From positions 1-64,000 of the forward strand of contig PYIZ01000053.1 of the NCBI GenBank assembly GCA_003635265.1: a stretch of 64,000 bases of DNA. Direction: 5' to 3'. Below, piece by piece: positions 26,615 to 34,891 of this stretch; the first letter of the stretch is position 1, and the number at the start of each line of letters is the position of its first letter. A program made the translations under genes and the position numbers. The DNA is from Candidatus Poribacteria bacterium (GTDB taxonomy: Bacteria; Poribacteria; WGA-4E; PCPOR2b). The notes below the pieces were generated by a model that ran no database searches, was not told the origin of the DNA, and saw nothing but the letters and a program-made list of their open reading frames with translations.

Positions 26615-27526
26615 TCAAAACCCCAGTAGCTGAACCTCCATCTCCAGATCGACATCTCTCTCCTGTTTCACGTGATTCTGGATATGTTGGACAAGCGATA
26701 GCACATCGTGAGCGGTTGCACTGTCAAGGTTGAGGACAAAGTTCCCGTGGATTTTGGATACCTCTGCGCCACCAATCCGATATCCTTTCAACCCGCATTC
26801 ATCAATTAATTTTCCAGCAGAATGACCGGGTGGGTTCTTAAACATACACCCCGCATTTTCCTCGGCAAAAGGTTGGCTCGTGATCTTCTGGTTATAGAGG
26901 TCCTGCATAAGGTTGTCAACTTCCTCTGCATTTCCGGGAGTGAGAATGAGTGTTGCTCCGGTCACGCAGAAGTAGGGCTTCAGTCCACTATGACGATAGC
27001 TGAACTGTGCGTCATCGCGGCTGAGATCCAATAACTCACCTTCATCCGTCATTACCTGCACACGCTCGACTAGATCCCCGAAGCTGCTACCCCAAGCGCC
27101 TGCGTTCATAATCAACGCACCGCCGACAGATCCCGGAATCCCAAGCGCAAACTCGACACCGCTCAATCCGTGACTTGCTGCTATTTTGGATAGTCGTGGC
27201 AGCGACACCCCTGCGCCTACTTTAACACAACTCTCATTAAATTCAAGCCGATTAAATTCACCGACCAATCGGAGAACAATCCCCGGATATCCGGCATCGC
27301 TAACCAACAGATTTGACCCTCGGCCAATGATAGCAATCGGTACGTTCCTACGCTTTTGCAGTCGTGTCACATACGCTAATTCGTCAATCGTGCTCACTTC
27401 AAAATACGCTTCAGCATTACCACCTATGCCGAAAAAGTTGTGCTTATCGAGCGGTTCATCAAAACGGAGTTTGGAAGGGTTCTTTCGGTTTTGGGTGAAG
27501 GAGGAGAGTTCTTCTTTCCACCCCAT
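26615..27526 (-). CDS. murB: UDP-N-acetylenolpyruvoylglucosamine reductase
   Basis: Reduces the enolpyruvyl ether in UDP-MurNAc synthesis, an essential step of peptidoglycan. At 303 residues it fits the type II enzymes. FAD-binding motifs are plain: IAIIGRGSNLLVSDAGYPGIVLRL and GVEFALGIPGSVGGALIMNAGAWG. The proton-donor position reads AGCMFKNPPGHSAGKLI, so a cysteine (about 226) stands where many MurB enzymes have serine; the change is seen in some families and is expected to work. The C-terminal GAEVSKIHGNFVLN is conserved. There are no other mur genes nearby. An MBL hydrolase gene ends 15 bases before it. Confidence 0.96.
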   Translation of the reverse strand: MGWKEELSSFTQNRKNPSKLRFDEPLDKHNFFGIGGNAEAYFEVSTIDELAYVTRLQKRRNVPIAIIGRGSNLLVSDAGYPGIVLRLVGEFNRLEFNESCVKVGAGVSLPRLSKIAASHGLSGVEFALGIPGSVGGALIMNAGAWGSSFGDLVERVQVMTDEGELLDLSRDDAQFSYRHSGLKPYFCVTGATLILTPGNAEEVDNLMQDLYNQKITSQPFAEENAGCMFKNPPGHSAGKLIDECGLKGYRIGGAEVSKIHGNFVLNLDSATAHDVLSLVQHIQNHVKQERDVDLEMEVQLLGF

Positions 27527-27540
27527 TTTAGGTCCTCGCT

Positions 27541-28335
27541 TTAATTCGGATAAATGACGTGCGAATTTCGGGGGATGATCAGCGGCTGGGGTCCATCAGC
27601 GGGAAATTGTGCCGCCCATTCATTCGGATCATAATCCCGCGTGACAAAGCAGGAGCGGTGTGAGGGAACAGCGTGCTTAAGTCCAATCCGTTGCGCCATC
27701 TTTACACAACCATCGTAGAACGGAAATTCTCCTTCCGTCGGATGATTGGTCAAGAACCCGATATCGGGACTGTGCGCGGCAACAGCGTTCACCAACTCAT
27801 CGTGATCAGCGAAGGTGTTGATAGGATCGCCTGAAAAATACAGTGTCACACCATCCGTCTTCAGAACGTAACCGAGATGGGTCACATCGGGTGGGGCGAT
27901 ATCTGCAGCGGGATGTCCGTTTGGAGGCTTCGCATAGACGGCATTAACCGTGAGTGAACCGAGTGATGATAACTCGCCAGCACGAATTGTTGTCGTATGA
28001 TCCGCGTCAACATCTGTATCTGCTAGCACCTGCGCGATACTCTCTTCCGGTCCAACACACCTCACTTCCGGTGAAGTCTGATGGATGCGATTAATCGATT
28101 CGGGCCAAGTGTGGTCGCCGTGGTTGTGTGTCAACAGTACATAGTCCGTCGGAAGCTGAGATTCATCCAACGGTGGCTCGGTGTGGATAAATCTGTCAGC
28201 GGGACGGTCATGTGGAAAGTACGGGTCGATCTGCACAACTGTTCCGTGCGAATCCTTCACCCCGAAAGTACTTTGCTCAAACCAGTGGACGGCGACAGCC
28301 CCTGCTGGCACTTCAAGATCTACGAGCGGATGCAT
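27541..28335 (-). CDS. MBL-fold metal-dependent hydrolase, UlaG-like
   Basis: A 264-residue metallo-beta-lactamase-fold protein. The zinc motif is LLTHNHGDHTWPESI (HxHxDH), followed by LYFSGDPIN with a metal-bridging aspartate and LKHAVPSHRSCF with the last histidine. The N-terminal VAVHWFEQSTFGVKDSHGTVVQIDPYF is the typical UlaG/RNase-J-like start. Relatives act on lactones and phosphodiesters; the substrate cannot be given. It lies directly upstream of murB with a 14-base gap, so they may share a transcript. Confidence 0.85.
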   Translation of the reverse strand: MHPLVDLEVPAGAVAVHWFEQSTFGVKDSHGTVVQIDPYFPHDRPADRFIHTEPPLDESQLPTDYVLLTHNHGDHTWPESINRIHQTSPEVRCVGPEESIAQVLADTDVDADHTTTIRAGELSSLGSLTVNAVYAKPPNGHPAADIAPPDVTHLGYVLKTDGVTLYFSGDPINTFADHDELVNAVAAHSPDIGFLTNHPTEGEFPFYDGCVKMAQRIGLKHAVPSHRSCFVTRDYDPNEWAAQFPADGPQPLIIPRNSHVIYPN

Positions 28336-28380
28336 CTTGAATCCTCCAATTATTATTATCGTATAAAACGTGCAATAAAG

Positions 28381-28435
28381 TAGTAGGCATATTGTCTTGA
28401 ATCCCGATCGTATCGGGGCTCCGTATGCCGTAACC
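28381..28435 (-). repeat. Nested palindromic repeat, family A copy 1
   Basis: A 55-base element with outer arms GGCATA and TATGCC and an inner palindrome CCCGATCGTATCGGGG. The same sequence, with only a few changes, occurs at 38382-38436 and 39016-39070 between other genes, and a copy lacking the inner palindrome occurs at 57434-57459. It is intergenic and REP-like. Confidence 0.85.
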
Positions 28436-28484
28436 GTTGTACATACGACAGCACAGCAATGATTTTCACGTTTGCAGCCTGTCC

Positions 28485-28500
28485 CGATTTATCGGGACAT
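28485..28500. repeat. CCCGAT/ATCGGG palindrome
   Basis: TCCCGATTTATCGGGA is a fully paired hairpin; related CCCGAT..ATCGGG palindromes occur in at least eight spacers of this window (for example 4386, 32287, 32350, 44438, 44633). Confidence 0.75.
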
Positions 28501-28514
28501 CACGTTTCACGTTC

Positions 28515-29600
28515 TTACAGTTTCCCCTCTCGTCGCAGGATGTCAACCAACGAATCACTCACGCCGAGCGGTAAATCAACCCATGCGTTGTTGCGCCGTT
28601 CCGATTCATAAATTGCCATGATAACTTCAATCGAAGCGCGCCCATCGTGTCCAGTGCAGCGTGGCTCAGAGTCATTCTCGATGCAGTTGATCAGATCCTG
28701 AACGGCACGCAGGGTGGCGGTCTCCTGCCAAGTTGAGTCGGGAAGCGGACGAGGTTCAAGGTTCCACCAAGATCCTTTCTCAAATTCTATCGGTTCCGCC
28801 TTCCACATACCCGCACCAAAGCCTAAACGCACCAACCCTCTTTCACACTGCAACTCCACATCCCACCGCTCATACTCGGTCAACTCGTCGCTGATAACAG
28901 CACCGTCCACACCATTCTCGAATTGCAACAGCGAATAGCTAGTGTCCTCCACGCGGAACTCATGTCGGGTACGCCGCCGCGCTGTACCCAACACCGATTC
29001 AACATCGCCCGCAAAGATACGAAGCGTGTCGAAGGTGTGCACTGCGTCGTGTAACAACGGTCCTTCGGTATCAGCGACCCAATCCGGAGACGGCTTACAT
29101 CCCTCGCAATGGGCGACGACATGAAGTAGCGGTCCCAACTCACCGGAGTCTATCAGATCCTTGGCGGCTTGATACTCCCCCGACCATCTGCGCGAACAGT
29201 TAATCAACATCTTCACTTCGGCTCGCTCGCAGGCATCGATCATCGCATCGCATTCACCTATACTCAGTGCCATCGGCTTTTCACAAAAGATCCCCTTCAC
29301 ACCCGCCTCGACGGAGGCAATCACCATCTCTGGGTGTAGCGGTGGGTGCGTGGCGACGGCAACGATGTCTAAGTCCTCTTTCGCTAACATCTCACGATAA
29401 TCGTGATAGAGCGCGTCCACACCCCATCGTTTACCAAAGGCATGTAACTTCTCTGCGCCCCGGTTACATCCTGCGACAAGTTCAGTGTTGGGCAGTGCCT
29501 CAAACCCTCCTGCAATTGAAATGGGGTATGCATCCGACTCATCCTCCATCGTGCTGGCAATACGCCCGCACCCCATAATCCCCACACGATACATATCCAT
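28515..29600 (-). CDS. Gfo/Idh/MocA-family oxidoreductase
   Basis: A 361-residue NAD(P)-dependent sugar or polyol dehydrogenase. The N-terminal Rossmann fold shows VGIMGCGRIASTMEDE, ATHPPLHPEMVIASVEAGVKGIFCEKPMAL with the EKP motif of the family, and the C-terminal alpha/beta substrate domain has HDAVHTFDTLRIFAGDVESV with the catalytic histidine/aspartate pair expected for the family. It precedes by 68 bases the gene for a TIM-barrel sugar isomerase, a common pairing in inositol and sugar-acid catabolism. The actual substrate is not determined by the sequence. Confidence 0.92.
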   Translation of the reverse strand: MDMYRVGIMGCGRIASTMEDESDAYPISIAGGFEALPNTELVAGCNRGAEKLHAFGKRWGVDALYHDYREMLAKEDLDIVAVATHPPLHPEMVIASVEAGVKGIFCEKPMALSIGECDAMIDACERAEVKMLINCSRRWSGEYQAAKDLIDSGELGPLLHVVAHCEGCKPSPDWVADTEGPLLHDAVHTFDTLRIFAGDVESVLGTARRRTRHEFRVEDTSYSLLQFENGVDGAVISDELTEYERWDVELQCERGLVRLGFGAGMWKAEPIEFEKGSWWNLEPRPLPDSTWQETATLRAVQDLINCIENDSEPRCTGHDGRASIEVIMAIYESERRNNAWVDLPLGVSDSLVDILRREGKL

Positions 29601-29640
29601 ATCTCCTTCCCTAAAACGTAAAACGTGATGCGTGAAACGT

Positions 29641-29666
29641 AATGAACCAATGAACTAATGAACCAA
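29641..29666. repeat. Octamer repeat, AATGAAC(C/T) x3
   Basis: Three octamers, AATGAACC, AATGAACT, AATGAACC in tandem, followed by AA. The same order occurs at 30653-30679, and a shifted version at 56411-56434. All are intergenic. Confidence 0.75.
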
Positions 29667-29668
29667 CC

Positions 29669-30556
29669 TCATCCAATCCCAATTTCACGCAGATACTCGC
29701 GGGTGCGTTTGGCAATCGGCAACGGTTTATCGAAAGGTGCCGGATACATATCTTGCTCGACAATCGCGTACCCGTTGTAATCAATTTCCTGCAGCAGGTC
29801 TCGGAACGCGAGAAAATCCACCGCACCCTTTGACGGTTCAACGAACATATCCATCTTCACCGCTGCAGCGAATGGAATTCCTGCCGTTTCCACCTGTTTC
29901 TGTATCTCTGGATCAATGCTCTTCAAGTGCAAGTACGGAATGCGATCATGGTGTCGCCGCATAAAATTGATGGGGTCTCCACCCCGATACGCGTGATGCC
30001 CCGTATCGAAGCAGATGGACACGCGGTCCGGATCGGTCTGCTCAAGAAATACCTCTATCTGATCCTCGTATTCAACGTGCGTCTCTGCATGGGGATGGAA
30101 AACCAACTGAAGACCAAATCTGTCTCGCGCTATATCTGCCACCTTGTGTGTCGTTTCGATAAATCGTCCCCACGCATTTTCATCAAGCCGTTTAGGTGCG
30201 ATTTCCTCGCCGGTAAAGAGATCCGTATAGGTGTCATCAATAAGCACAAGATATTTTGCATCAAGCGCTGCGAGACGCTCACCTGCACCTAACACCTGCC
30301 TTTCGAGTTCACCCCATAACGACGGTTCTTCAACATTCGCCATCGCAAACGTCCCCGTAACCTTTAGACCACGGTTATCGAGTTCTCTGCGGAGGGTAGC
30401 CAGATCGGTGGGGAGATACCCATAAGGCCCCAACTCCGTCCATTCATAACCGGCTTCGACGATTTCGTCCATAAATCGATGCCACGGTGTCTGCTGCGGA
30501 TCGCTGGGAAACCAAACACCCCATGAATCCGGCGCGCTGCCGATTGTGATATTCAT
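29669..30556 (-). CDS. Sugar phosphate isomerase/epimerase (TIM-barrel, xylose-isomerase-like)
   Basis: A 295-residue AP-endonuclease-2-type TIM barrel. Metal-site segments are visible at the ends of strands: EWTELGPYGYLPTD, VFHPHAETHVEYEDQIEVFLEQTD with the HPHxExH cluster, SICFDTGHHAYRGGDP, YLHLKSIDPEIQK and YAIVEQDMYPAP. This order is that of inosose dehydratase IolE and related epimerases. It lies just upstream of the Gfo/Idh/MocA gene, so both probably serve one sugar or polyol pathway. Substrate open. Confidence 0.9.
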   Translation of the reverse strand: MNITIGSAPDSWGVWFPSDPQQTPWHRFMDEIVEAGYEWTELGPYGYLPTDLATLRRELDNRGLKVTGTFAMANVEEPSLWGELERQVLGAGERLAALDAKYLVLIDDTYTDLFTGEEIAPKRLDENAWGRFIETTHKVADIARDRFGLQLVFHPHAETHVEYEDQIEVFLEQTDPDRVSICFDTGHHAYRGGDPINFMRRHHDRIPYLHLKSIDPEIQKQVETAGIPFAAAVKMDMFVEPSKGAVDFLAFRDLLQEIDYNGYAIVEQDMYPAPFDKPLPIAKRTREYLREIGIG

Positions 30557-30617
30557 GCCCTCACTCCTCTAAAGAAATGTCCCACATTCCGGCACAGCGA
30601 TTGGGATTTTCCCGTAG

Positions 30618-30636
30618 GGGCGGGGTTTCCCCGCCC
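30618..30636. repeat. GC-rich hairpin
   Basis: GGGCGGGG and CCCCGCCC with a 3-base loop make a very stable 8-bp hairpin in the spacer between the isomerase and the SDR gene. It lacks a clear T run, so it is not called a terminator. Confidence 0.75.
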
Positions 30637-30652
30637 GTCGAGGTCACTAATC

Positions 30653-30679
30653 AATGAACCAATGAACTAATGAACCAAT
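30653..30679. repeat. Octamer repeat, AATGAAC(C/T) x3
   Basis: Second occurrence of the AATGAACC, AATGAACT, AATGAACC array, just beyond the stop of the SDR gene. Confidence 0.75.
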
Positions 30680-30688
30680 TGACCAACA

Positions 30689-31486
30689 TTACCAATCGCG
30701 CACATAGCCAGCAGTCCAACCGCCATCCACCGGCAAGACAACCCCATTAATATAACTTGCCTCCGGCGACACTAAAAATAACACAGCGTGTGCGATCTCT
30801 TCCACCTTACCCGGTCGCCCCAGCGGGATATGCGATAATAGGCTGGCAGCGTTTTCGGTATATGCGCCATTGGGACCATAGAACAACGCCTCAGTTCCGC
30901 GAGTCAGGGTAGATCCCGGCGCAACCGCATTGACGAGAATTCCCTCTGAACCGAGTTCTATCGCCATTGATTTTGTCAGATTGGCAACACCCGCTTTGGC
31001 AGCGATATAAGCAGTCTGCAACCGCAAGGGCACCAAACCCGCAATAGAACTGGTGTTCACAATGCGTCCACCGTCGGGGTTTTTGAGGAGTTCAGGAATT
31101 ATCGCACGGCTGGTTACAAAAACGCCCGTCAAGTCAACCTGCACAATCTTATTCCAATCTTCAATCGAGTATTGATGAATCGGCACGCGATCGCTGCGGG
31201 TATTGATGCCTGCGTTATTGATCAGTATATTAATCCGCCCAAGCCGATCCATGACTTGTTCGACAATAGACTCCATTTGTTTCGCGTCGGATACGTCACC
31301 TTCCAACGACATGCACGCACCACCGCCTTCGATGATTTCGTTTGCGGCTTTCTCGCCAGCCTCGCCGTCGATATCCACGATAACGGTATGTGCACCGTTG
31401 TCGGATAACGCCTGCACAATAGCGCGTCCAATACCGTGCGCTCCGCCGGTAACGATCGCAACCCGTTCATTTAGATCCACTTTCAT
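30689..31486 (-). CDS. SDR-family oxidoreductase (3-oxoacyl-ACP reductase/glucose dehydrogenase-like)
   Basis: A 265-residue classical short-chain dehydrogenase. The cofactor motif TGGAHGIGRA (TGxxxGxG) follows strand one, NNAG is at INILINNAGINT, and the catalytic Ser and Tyr-x-x-x-Lys are in NTSSIAGLVPLRLQTAYIAAKAG. The aspartate in VIVDIDG at the end of strand two favours NAD(H). The C-terminal INGVVLPVDGGWTAGY is typical of the FabG/KduD group. It lies in line with the isomerase and oxidoreductase genes, so it may oxidise a sugar or polyol. No acyl-carrier genes are close. Confidence 0.93.
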   Translation of the reverse strand: MKVDLNERVAIVTGGAHGIGRAIVQALSDNGAHTVIVDIDGEAGEKAANEIIEGGGACMSLEGDVSDAKQMESIVEQVMDRLGRINILINNAGINTRSDRVPIHQYSIEDWNKIVQVDLTGVFVTSRAIIPELLKNPDGGRIVNTSSIAGLVPLRLQTAYIAAKAGVANLTKSMAIELGSEGILVNAVAPGSTLTRGTEALFYGPNGAYTENAASLLSHIPLGRPGKVEEIAHAVLFLVSPEASYINGVVLPVDGGWTAGYVRDW

Positions 31487-31655
31487 TGACGGTTTCCTCC
31501 TATCAGTATTTTTATGAGATAATTTTAGAAGATTCTATGAGCATTTAGTGCGAGATAGTGCGGATATGAAGTTCATTAATTCATCGGTTCATTCAGGGGA
31601 ATACTACCTAATGTGCAAAATTTTCTTTTACGTATTACTCATCACGTATTACGCC

Positions 31656-32036
31656 TCACGTTTCATTCTTATACTGTACTGGGACTGGGAAAAGCCCACG
31701 CTTTATCTCCATGCTTGAAACATTTCTGGCTTGTAGCTTTTCTTGGAGATAGCGTGGGACACCCCATGGATCAACGGACTCACCGCAGGTAAATACATCG
31801 ACCGCAGCGTAGCGATGTTCGGGCCAAGTATGAATGGATATATGCGATTCCGCAATGACGACCACGCCGCTGATGCCGTCCGGTTTGAAATGATGAAATG
31901 TATCCGATATCACCGTCGCCCCGGCGTGATGGGCTGCTTCAAGCATATATTGACGGATTCGATCTCTATTCATAAGCACGTCATGGTCGCAATCATAAAA
32001 CTCAATCAAAATCTGTCGTCCTAATGCTTGCATCAC
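31656..32036 (-). CDS. speD: S-adenosylmethionine decarboxylase proenzyme
   Basis: Makes decarboxylated SAM, the aminopropyl donor for spermidine. At 126 residues it is the short bacterial/archaeal type. The self-cleavage site is AESHISIHTWPEH: cleavage between E63 and S64 turns S64 into the pyruvoyl group. H69 and C84 (in DVFTCGE) are the expected processing and proton-donor residues, at the positions found in the Thermotoga-type enzyme. The N-terminal GRQILIEFYDCDHDVL is classical. A membrane spermidine-synthase-like gene is 2.9 kb away on the same strand, separated by a flavoprotein gene. Confidence 0.96.
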   Translation of the reverse strand: MMQALGRQILIEFYDCDHDVLMNRDRIRQYMLEAAHHAGATVISDTFHHFKPDGISGVVVIAESHISIHTWPEHRYAAVDVFTCGESVDPWGVPRYLQEKLQARNVSSMEIKRGLFPVPVQYKNET

Positions 32037-32438
32037 CGGATTCCTGTCCTGTTACTGCGCGTGCTATCTCAATGACTAACACAGAATTGCGTAAAACGAA
32101 ATAATTATAGCACAGTTACCAGAAAACGAATTAAAAAAAGCAGCCTTTCTGCTTATTGGGAGGTTCAAACCAAGCGGGGGATCTGAGAATTTGTCCGACT
32201 AACGATAGAGAACCCCAATTTTTCCTTGACAAGTTTTTCGACGTTTGAAAGAATTAGGAGTTACTCACTTCAGATTGTAGTTGCCCGATTTATCGGGCGA
32301 TGGGAATAGTTGCTGGCGGCGATAAATGACCGAACTACAAGTTGCTTTGAATCCCGATACAATCGGGGCCGTTGAGCGTTCAATTGCGTAAGTCCTAAAA
32401 CAGATAAACAAGTAAACAATAATTGAGAAAGGAGGCAA
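32037..32438. other. Divergent spacer with CCCGAT palindromes
   Basis: The region between speD and the divergent small gene carries two palindromes, GCCCGATTTATCGGGC at 32286-32301 and CCCGATACAATCGGGG at 32352-32367, the second followed by other dispersed-repeat fragments. A TTGACA at about 32227 lacks a well-placed -10 partner. No gene recognised. Confidence 0.5.
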
Positions 32439-32849
32439 ATGATGGTTGATATACTCAATATTACAGGTTTAGGTAGACTTGAAATTGTAGAAACCTACGT
32501 ATACTATGACCAGCCAGTCCTCTTTTCCTGTAAAAATGCTGCGGGTCATCTTTACCTTGTTGTGGCTGCCGATGAAAACGACAAACATGAAACTTGGCTG
32601 TATGCTCGGGTATCCCCTGAACGTCTCAATCGCATCCGGTCTGGCGTCATTGACCTCCACGACGCATTTGCCGAGCCTGAAGACAGCTTTTTACTCCAAG
32701 AAATAATTCCATACGACGACCAAACCCAACCCCGGATGGAATCGATCCAACCAAGTCAGATTTCTGAGGATATGCTGCCAATGCCGAGTGAACGCCTCAA
32801 TCTTAAGACCAAACTCCAAATGCAAGAAAAGAAACGAAGTTACAGATGA
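32439..32849 (+). CDS. Conserved small protein, possibly DUF6575-like
   Basis: A 136-residue acidic protein with no signal sequence. The core GLGRLEIVETYVYYDQPVLFSCKNAAGHLYLVV...TWLYARVSPERLNRIRSGVIDLHDAF suggests a small beta-rich domain; I associate it with the DUF6575 type but cannot verify this. The last 40 residues are P/Q/S-rich and end in basic residues. GAAAGGAGG lies just upstream of the tandem ATGATG. It stands alone between divergent and convergent genes. Function unknown. Confidence 0.65.
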   Translation: MMVDILNITGLGRLEIVETYVYYDQPVLFSCKNAAGHLYLVVAADENDKHETWLYARVSPERLNRIRSGVIDLHDAFAEPEDSFLLQEIIPYDDQTQPRMESIQPSQISEDMLPMPSERLNLKTKLQMQEKKRSYR

Positions 32850-33018
32850 AATTATCGAGCTGAAATATCAACTCCTCAGCCTCGGAGGATAATCAATCAG
32901 TCTCAAGTAGTCTTGTTTGTCGCCGTTCTATAGGGAGGTCGTGATCGACATCTTGGATTTGATTTTTATCACCCAATACTTCAGTCAATAATATCGGTCC
33001 TCTCTCAGGCAAATTGAT

Positions 33019-34707
33019 TCACCGAATCCCTCCTTGAATCGAATTCGCATACAGAATCCGCAGCATATTCATAGCCCCTTGCGCCGCACGGATACCAGAA
33101 TAACACGCCTCCTCAAAAAGCGGCAGCCCCGTCACATCCGCATTTGCGAAAAAAATCTTGCCAAACGGACGCCCACGCAATGCGCGATCCGGATGCCAGA
33201 TGAAATTCGGCGTCGGTCTTATCATAGCGTGCCCCCATTTGTACAGATCTATTCGGGTAATGTCCTTTTCGATGCCGGGGTGCATTTCCCAAAGGTCCTT
33301 CATAATCTCATTCACCCAAAAATCGTGTCCCTTGTCCAGCAATTCTCTCCGCTTAATATTCGGTTCGCGGTCAAAAGGAAGGTAGTAAGTTAGAACCGAC
33401 GCTCCCTCACCGTCGGTCGTATCCCGCGTCTGATGCTCCGCGGCGACATAGCCCAGTCCCTCGCTCTCATACATGACATTGTCCCAAGCGAGTGTGCTCT
33501 GTTTGGTCTGCGGTAAGCGTTTGAGGTGGATACTCCCCGTCAGCCACGGTGTGTATTGGCACTCCTGAAAAGCCGTCTTCTGATCGTCCGGGAGATTCGG
33601 TATGATATAGTTGGCGATATGCTTCTGTCCGGCATAAATCGCTGTTTGCCCCCGCAACGTCGTAAACTGACGGGTCTGGGTATCCATGAAGGTCACGAGC
33701 ACCTCATTTTCCACTTGGCGAACAGACAGCACAAGTGCATTCAAACGGACATTGGCTACCGAAAAACGCCGGGCCATGCCGTTCACCAGAAAGGCGTTAC
33801 CTTCGGGCCATGTGACCGTATGGACGGGGAAGCGATCCTGTAGTTGGTCTGCATAATAGCGACATGCGTAGTAGTGGATACCCGCCCACGCCGAAACCTC
33901 ATCAATCGGGCAGGCGTAATCGTCGCGGCATCCGTAGTTGACAAACCAATCCAATCGCTCGGAATCCCACCCCTTCTGTCGCATATATTCCTTCATCGTG
34001 ATTTTATCCAGCGCGCGCACGTCCGGATCCGCGCTGCTGTATTCTAACGGCAGTGTAAACGCACGGCGTTGATCCGCACCTCTATGGAGCATCCACCGAA
34101 ACATATCGGTTTCAAATTCTTCAAATGCTTGGTGATCTCCCTGAGTCCCGGTGGAAAAAGGGTCGAGGTGCTCCACCCAACGGTTCTCAATAAACAAACG
34201 TTCCGCCGGTTCACGCAGGATGTAGTCAGGGTTCATGATGGGCCAACCGAGCGGGGTGTAACCCACGACAACCTGAAGTTCTTCAAGCACCTCAAGAATA
34301 CAATCTGCCTCCATTGGCGGCGTGTTAATATAGTGCGCTCCCCAGGGGAACGCAATACCGCTTGTTCCGACCTGTCCTGAAATCGAGGTGCCACCCAATT
34401 GATTCCCAATATCAAGGATGACAAAATCGCTGACGCCTGACCGCGCCAGCTTCCAGCCTGCACTGACCCCCGACACGCCCCCACCGATGATGATTGCGGT
34501 ATGTCGCTTCTCCGTCGGCGGAGGGATAAGTGCCTCCGCGAGTGGTTGCCATACAAGATGCCCGATTCCACTCGGTTCACCGACAATCTCGCCCAGAATA
34601 TCGAAAGTTGACGGTTTAGGAGTGGGTGACGAGCATCTCGGCAAAAACGGAATTCCTAATCCAAGAAGGCAGTATTGGAGAAAAAGACGGCGAGGAATTG
34701 AACGCAT
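33019..34707 (-). CDS. Tat-exported FAD-dependent amine-oxidase-like oxidoreductase
   Basis: A 562-residue flavoprotein. The N-terminus MRSIPRRLFLQYCLLGLGIPFLPRCSS has twin arginines, a hydrophobic stretch and a lipobox-like cysteine, so a folded, FAD-loaded protein is probably moved by Tat and perhaps lipidated. The FAD site is TAIIIGGGVSGVSAGWKLARSG (GxGxxG) with the acidic end of strand two at VILDIGNQLGG; the C-terminal IFFANADVTGLPLFEEACYSGIRAAQ is the second FAD contact of the amine oxidase/protoporphyrinogen oxidase fold. It lies between speD and the membrane spermidine synthase, so polyamine oxidation is a reasonable but unproven role. Confidence 0.85.
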   Translation of the reverse strand: MRSIPRRLFLQYCLLGLGIPFLPRCSSPTPKPSTFDILGEIVGEPSGIGHLVWQPLAEALIPPPTEKRHTAIIIGGGVSGVSAGWKLARSGVSDFVILDIGNQLGGTSISGQVGTSGIAFPWGAHYINTPPMEADCILEVLEELQVVVGYTPLGWPIMNPDYILREPAERLFIENRWVEHLDPFSTGTQGDHQAFEEFETDMFRWMLHRGADQRRAFTLPLEYSSADPDVRALDKITMKEYMRQKGWDSERLDWFVNYGCRDDYACPIDEVSAWAGIHYYACRYYADQLQDRFPVHTVTWPEGNAFLVNGMARRFSVANVRLNALVLSVRQVENEVLVTFMDTQTRQFTTLRGQTAIYAGQKHIANYIIPNLPDDQKTAFQECQYTPWLTGSIHLKRLPQTKQSTLAWDNVMYESEGLGYVAAEHQTRDTTDGEGASVLTYYLPFDREPNIKRRELLDKGHDFWVNEIMKDLWEMHPGIEKDITRIDLYKWGHAMIRPTPNFIWHPDRALRGRPFGKIFFANADVTGLPLFEEACYSGIRAAQGAMNMLRILYANSIQGGIR

Positions 34708-34747
34708 GATTTAAGTGAAACGTGAAAAAAATTTGTTCATGGCTAGG

Positions 34748-34781
34748 AGAAACCGAGTTTTTTCTTCAAAACTCGGTTTCT
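34748..34781. repeat. Perfect 14-bp hairpin AGAAACCGAGTTTT
   Basis: AGAAACCGAGTTTT and AAAACTCGGTTTCT are exact complements with a 6-base loop, between the flavoprotein gene and the membrane synthase gene. No U tract follows on either strand, so it is more likely a REP-like element than an intrinsic terminator. Confidence 0.8.
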
Positions 34782-34891
34782 GTTGCACGATTTCTTAGCG
34801 TGAGTGTGATCTATTTTCCGCATAAGTGCGTAACTCCTATGAACTAATAAATCCCTGAACTCAATACTTTTGTCAACTTGCACCCAAACTC

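Noticed and set aside
32227..32260. TTGACA near 32227 as a promoter of the small plus-strand gene
   Set aside because: No -10-like hexamer at a suitable distance.
34748..34781. Hairpin as an intrinsic terminator of the membrane synthase gene
   Set aside because: The stem is perfect but lacks a U run on either strand; kept only as a repeat.
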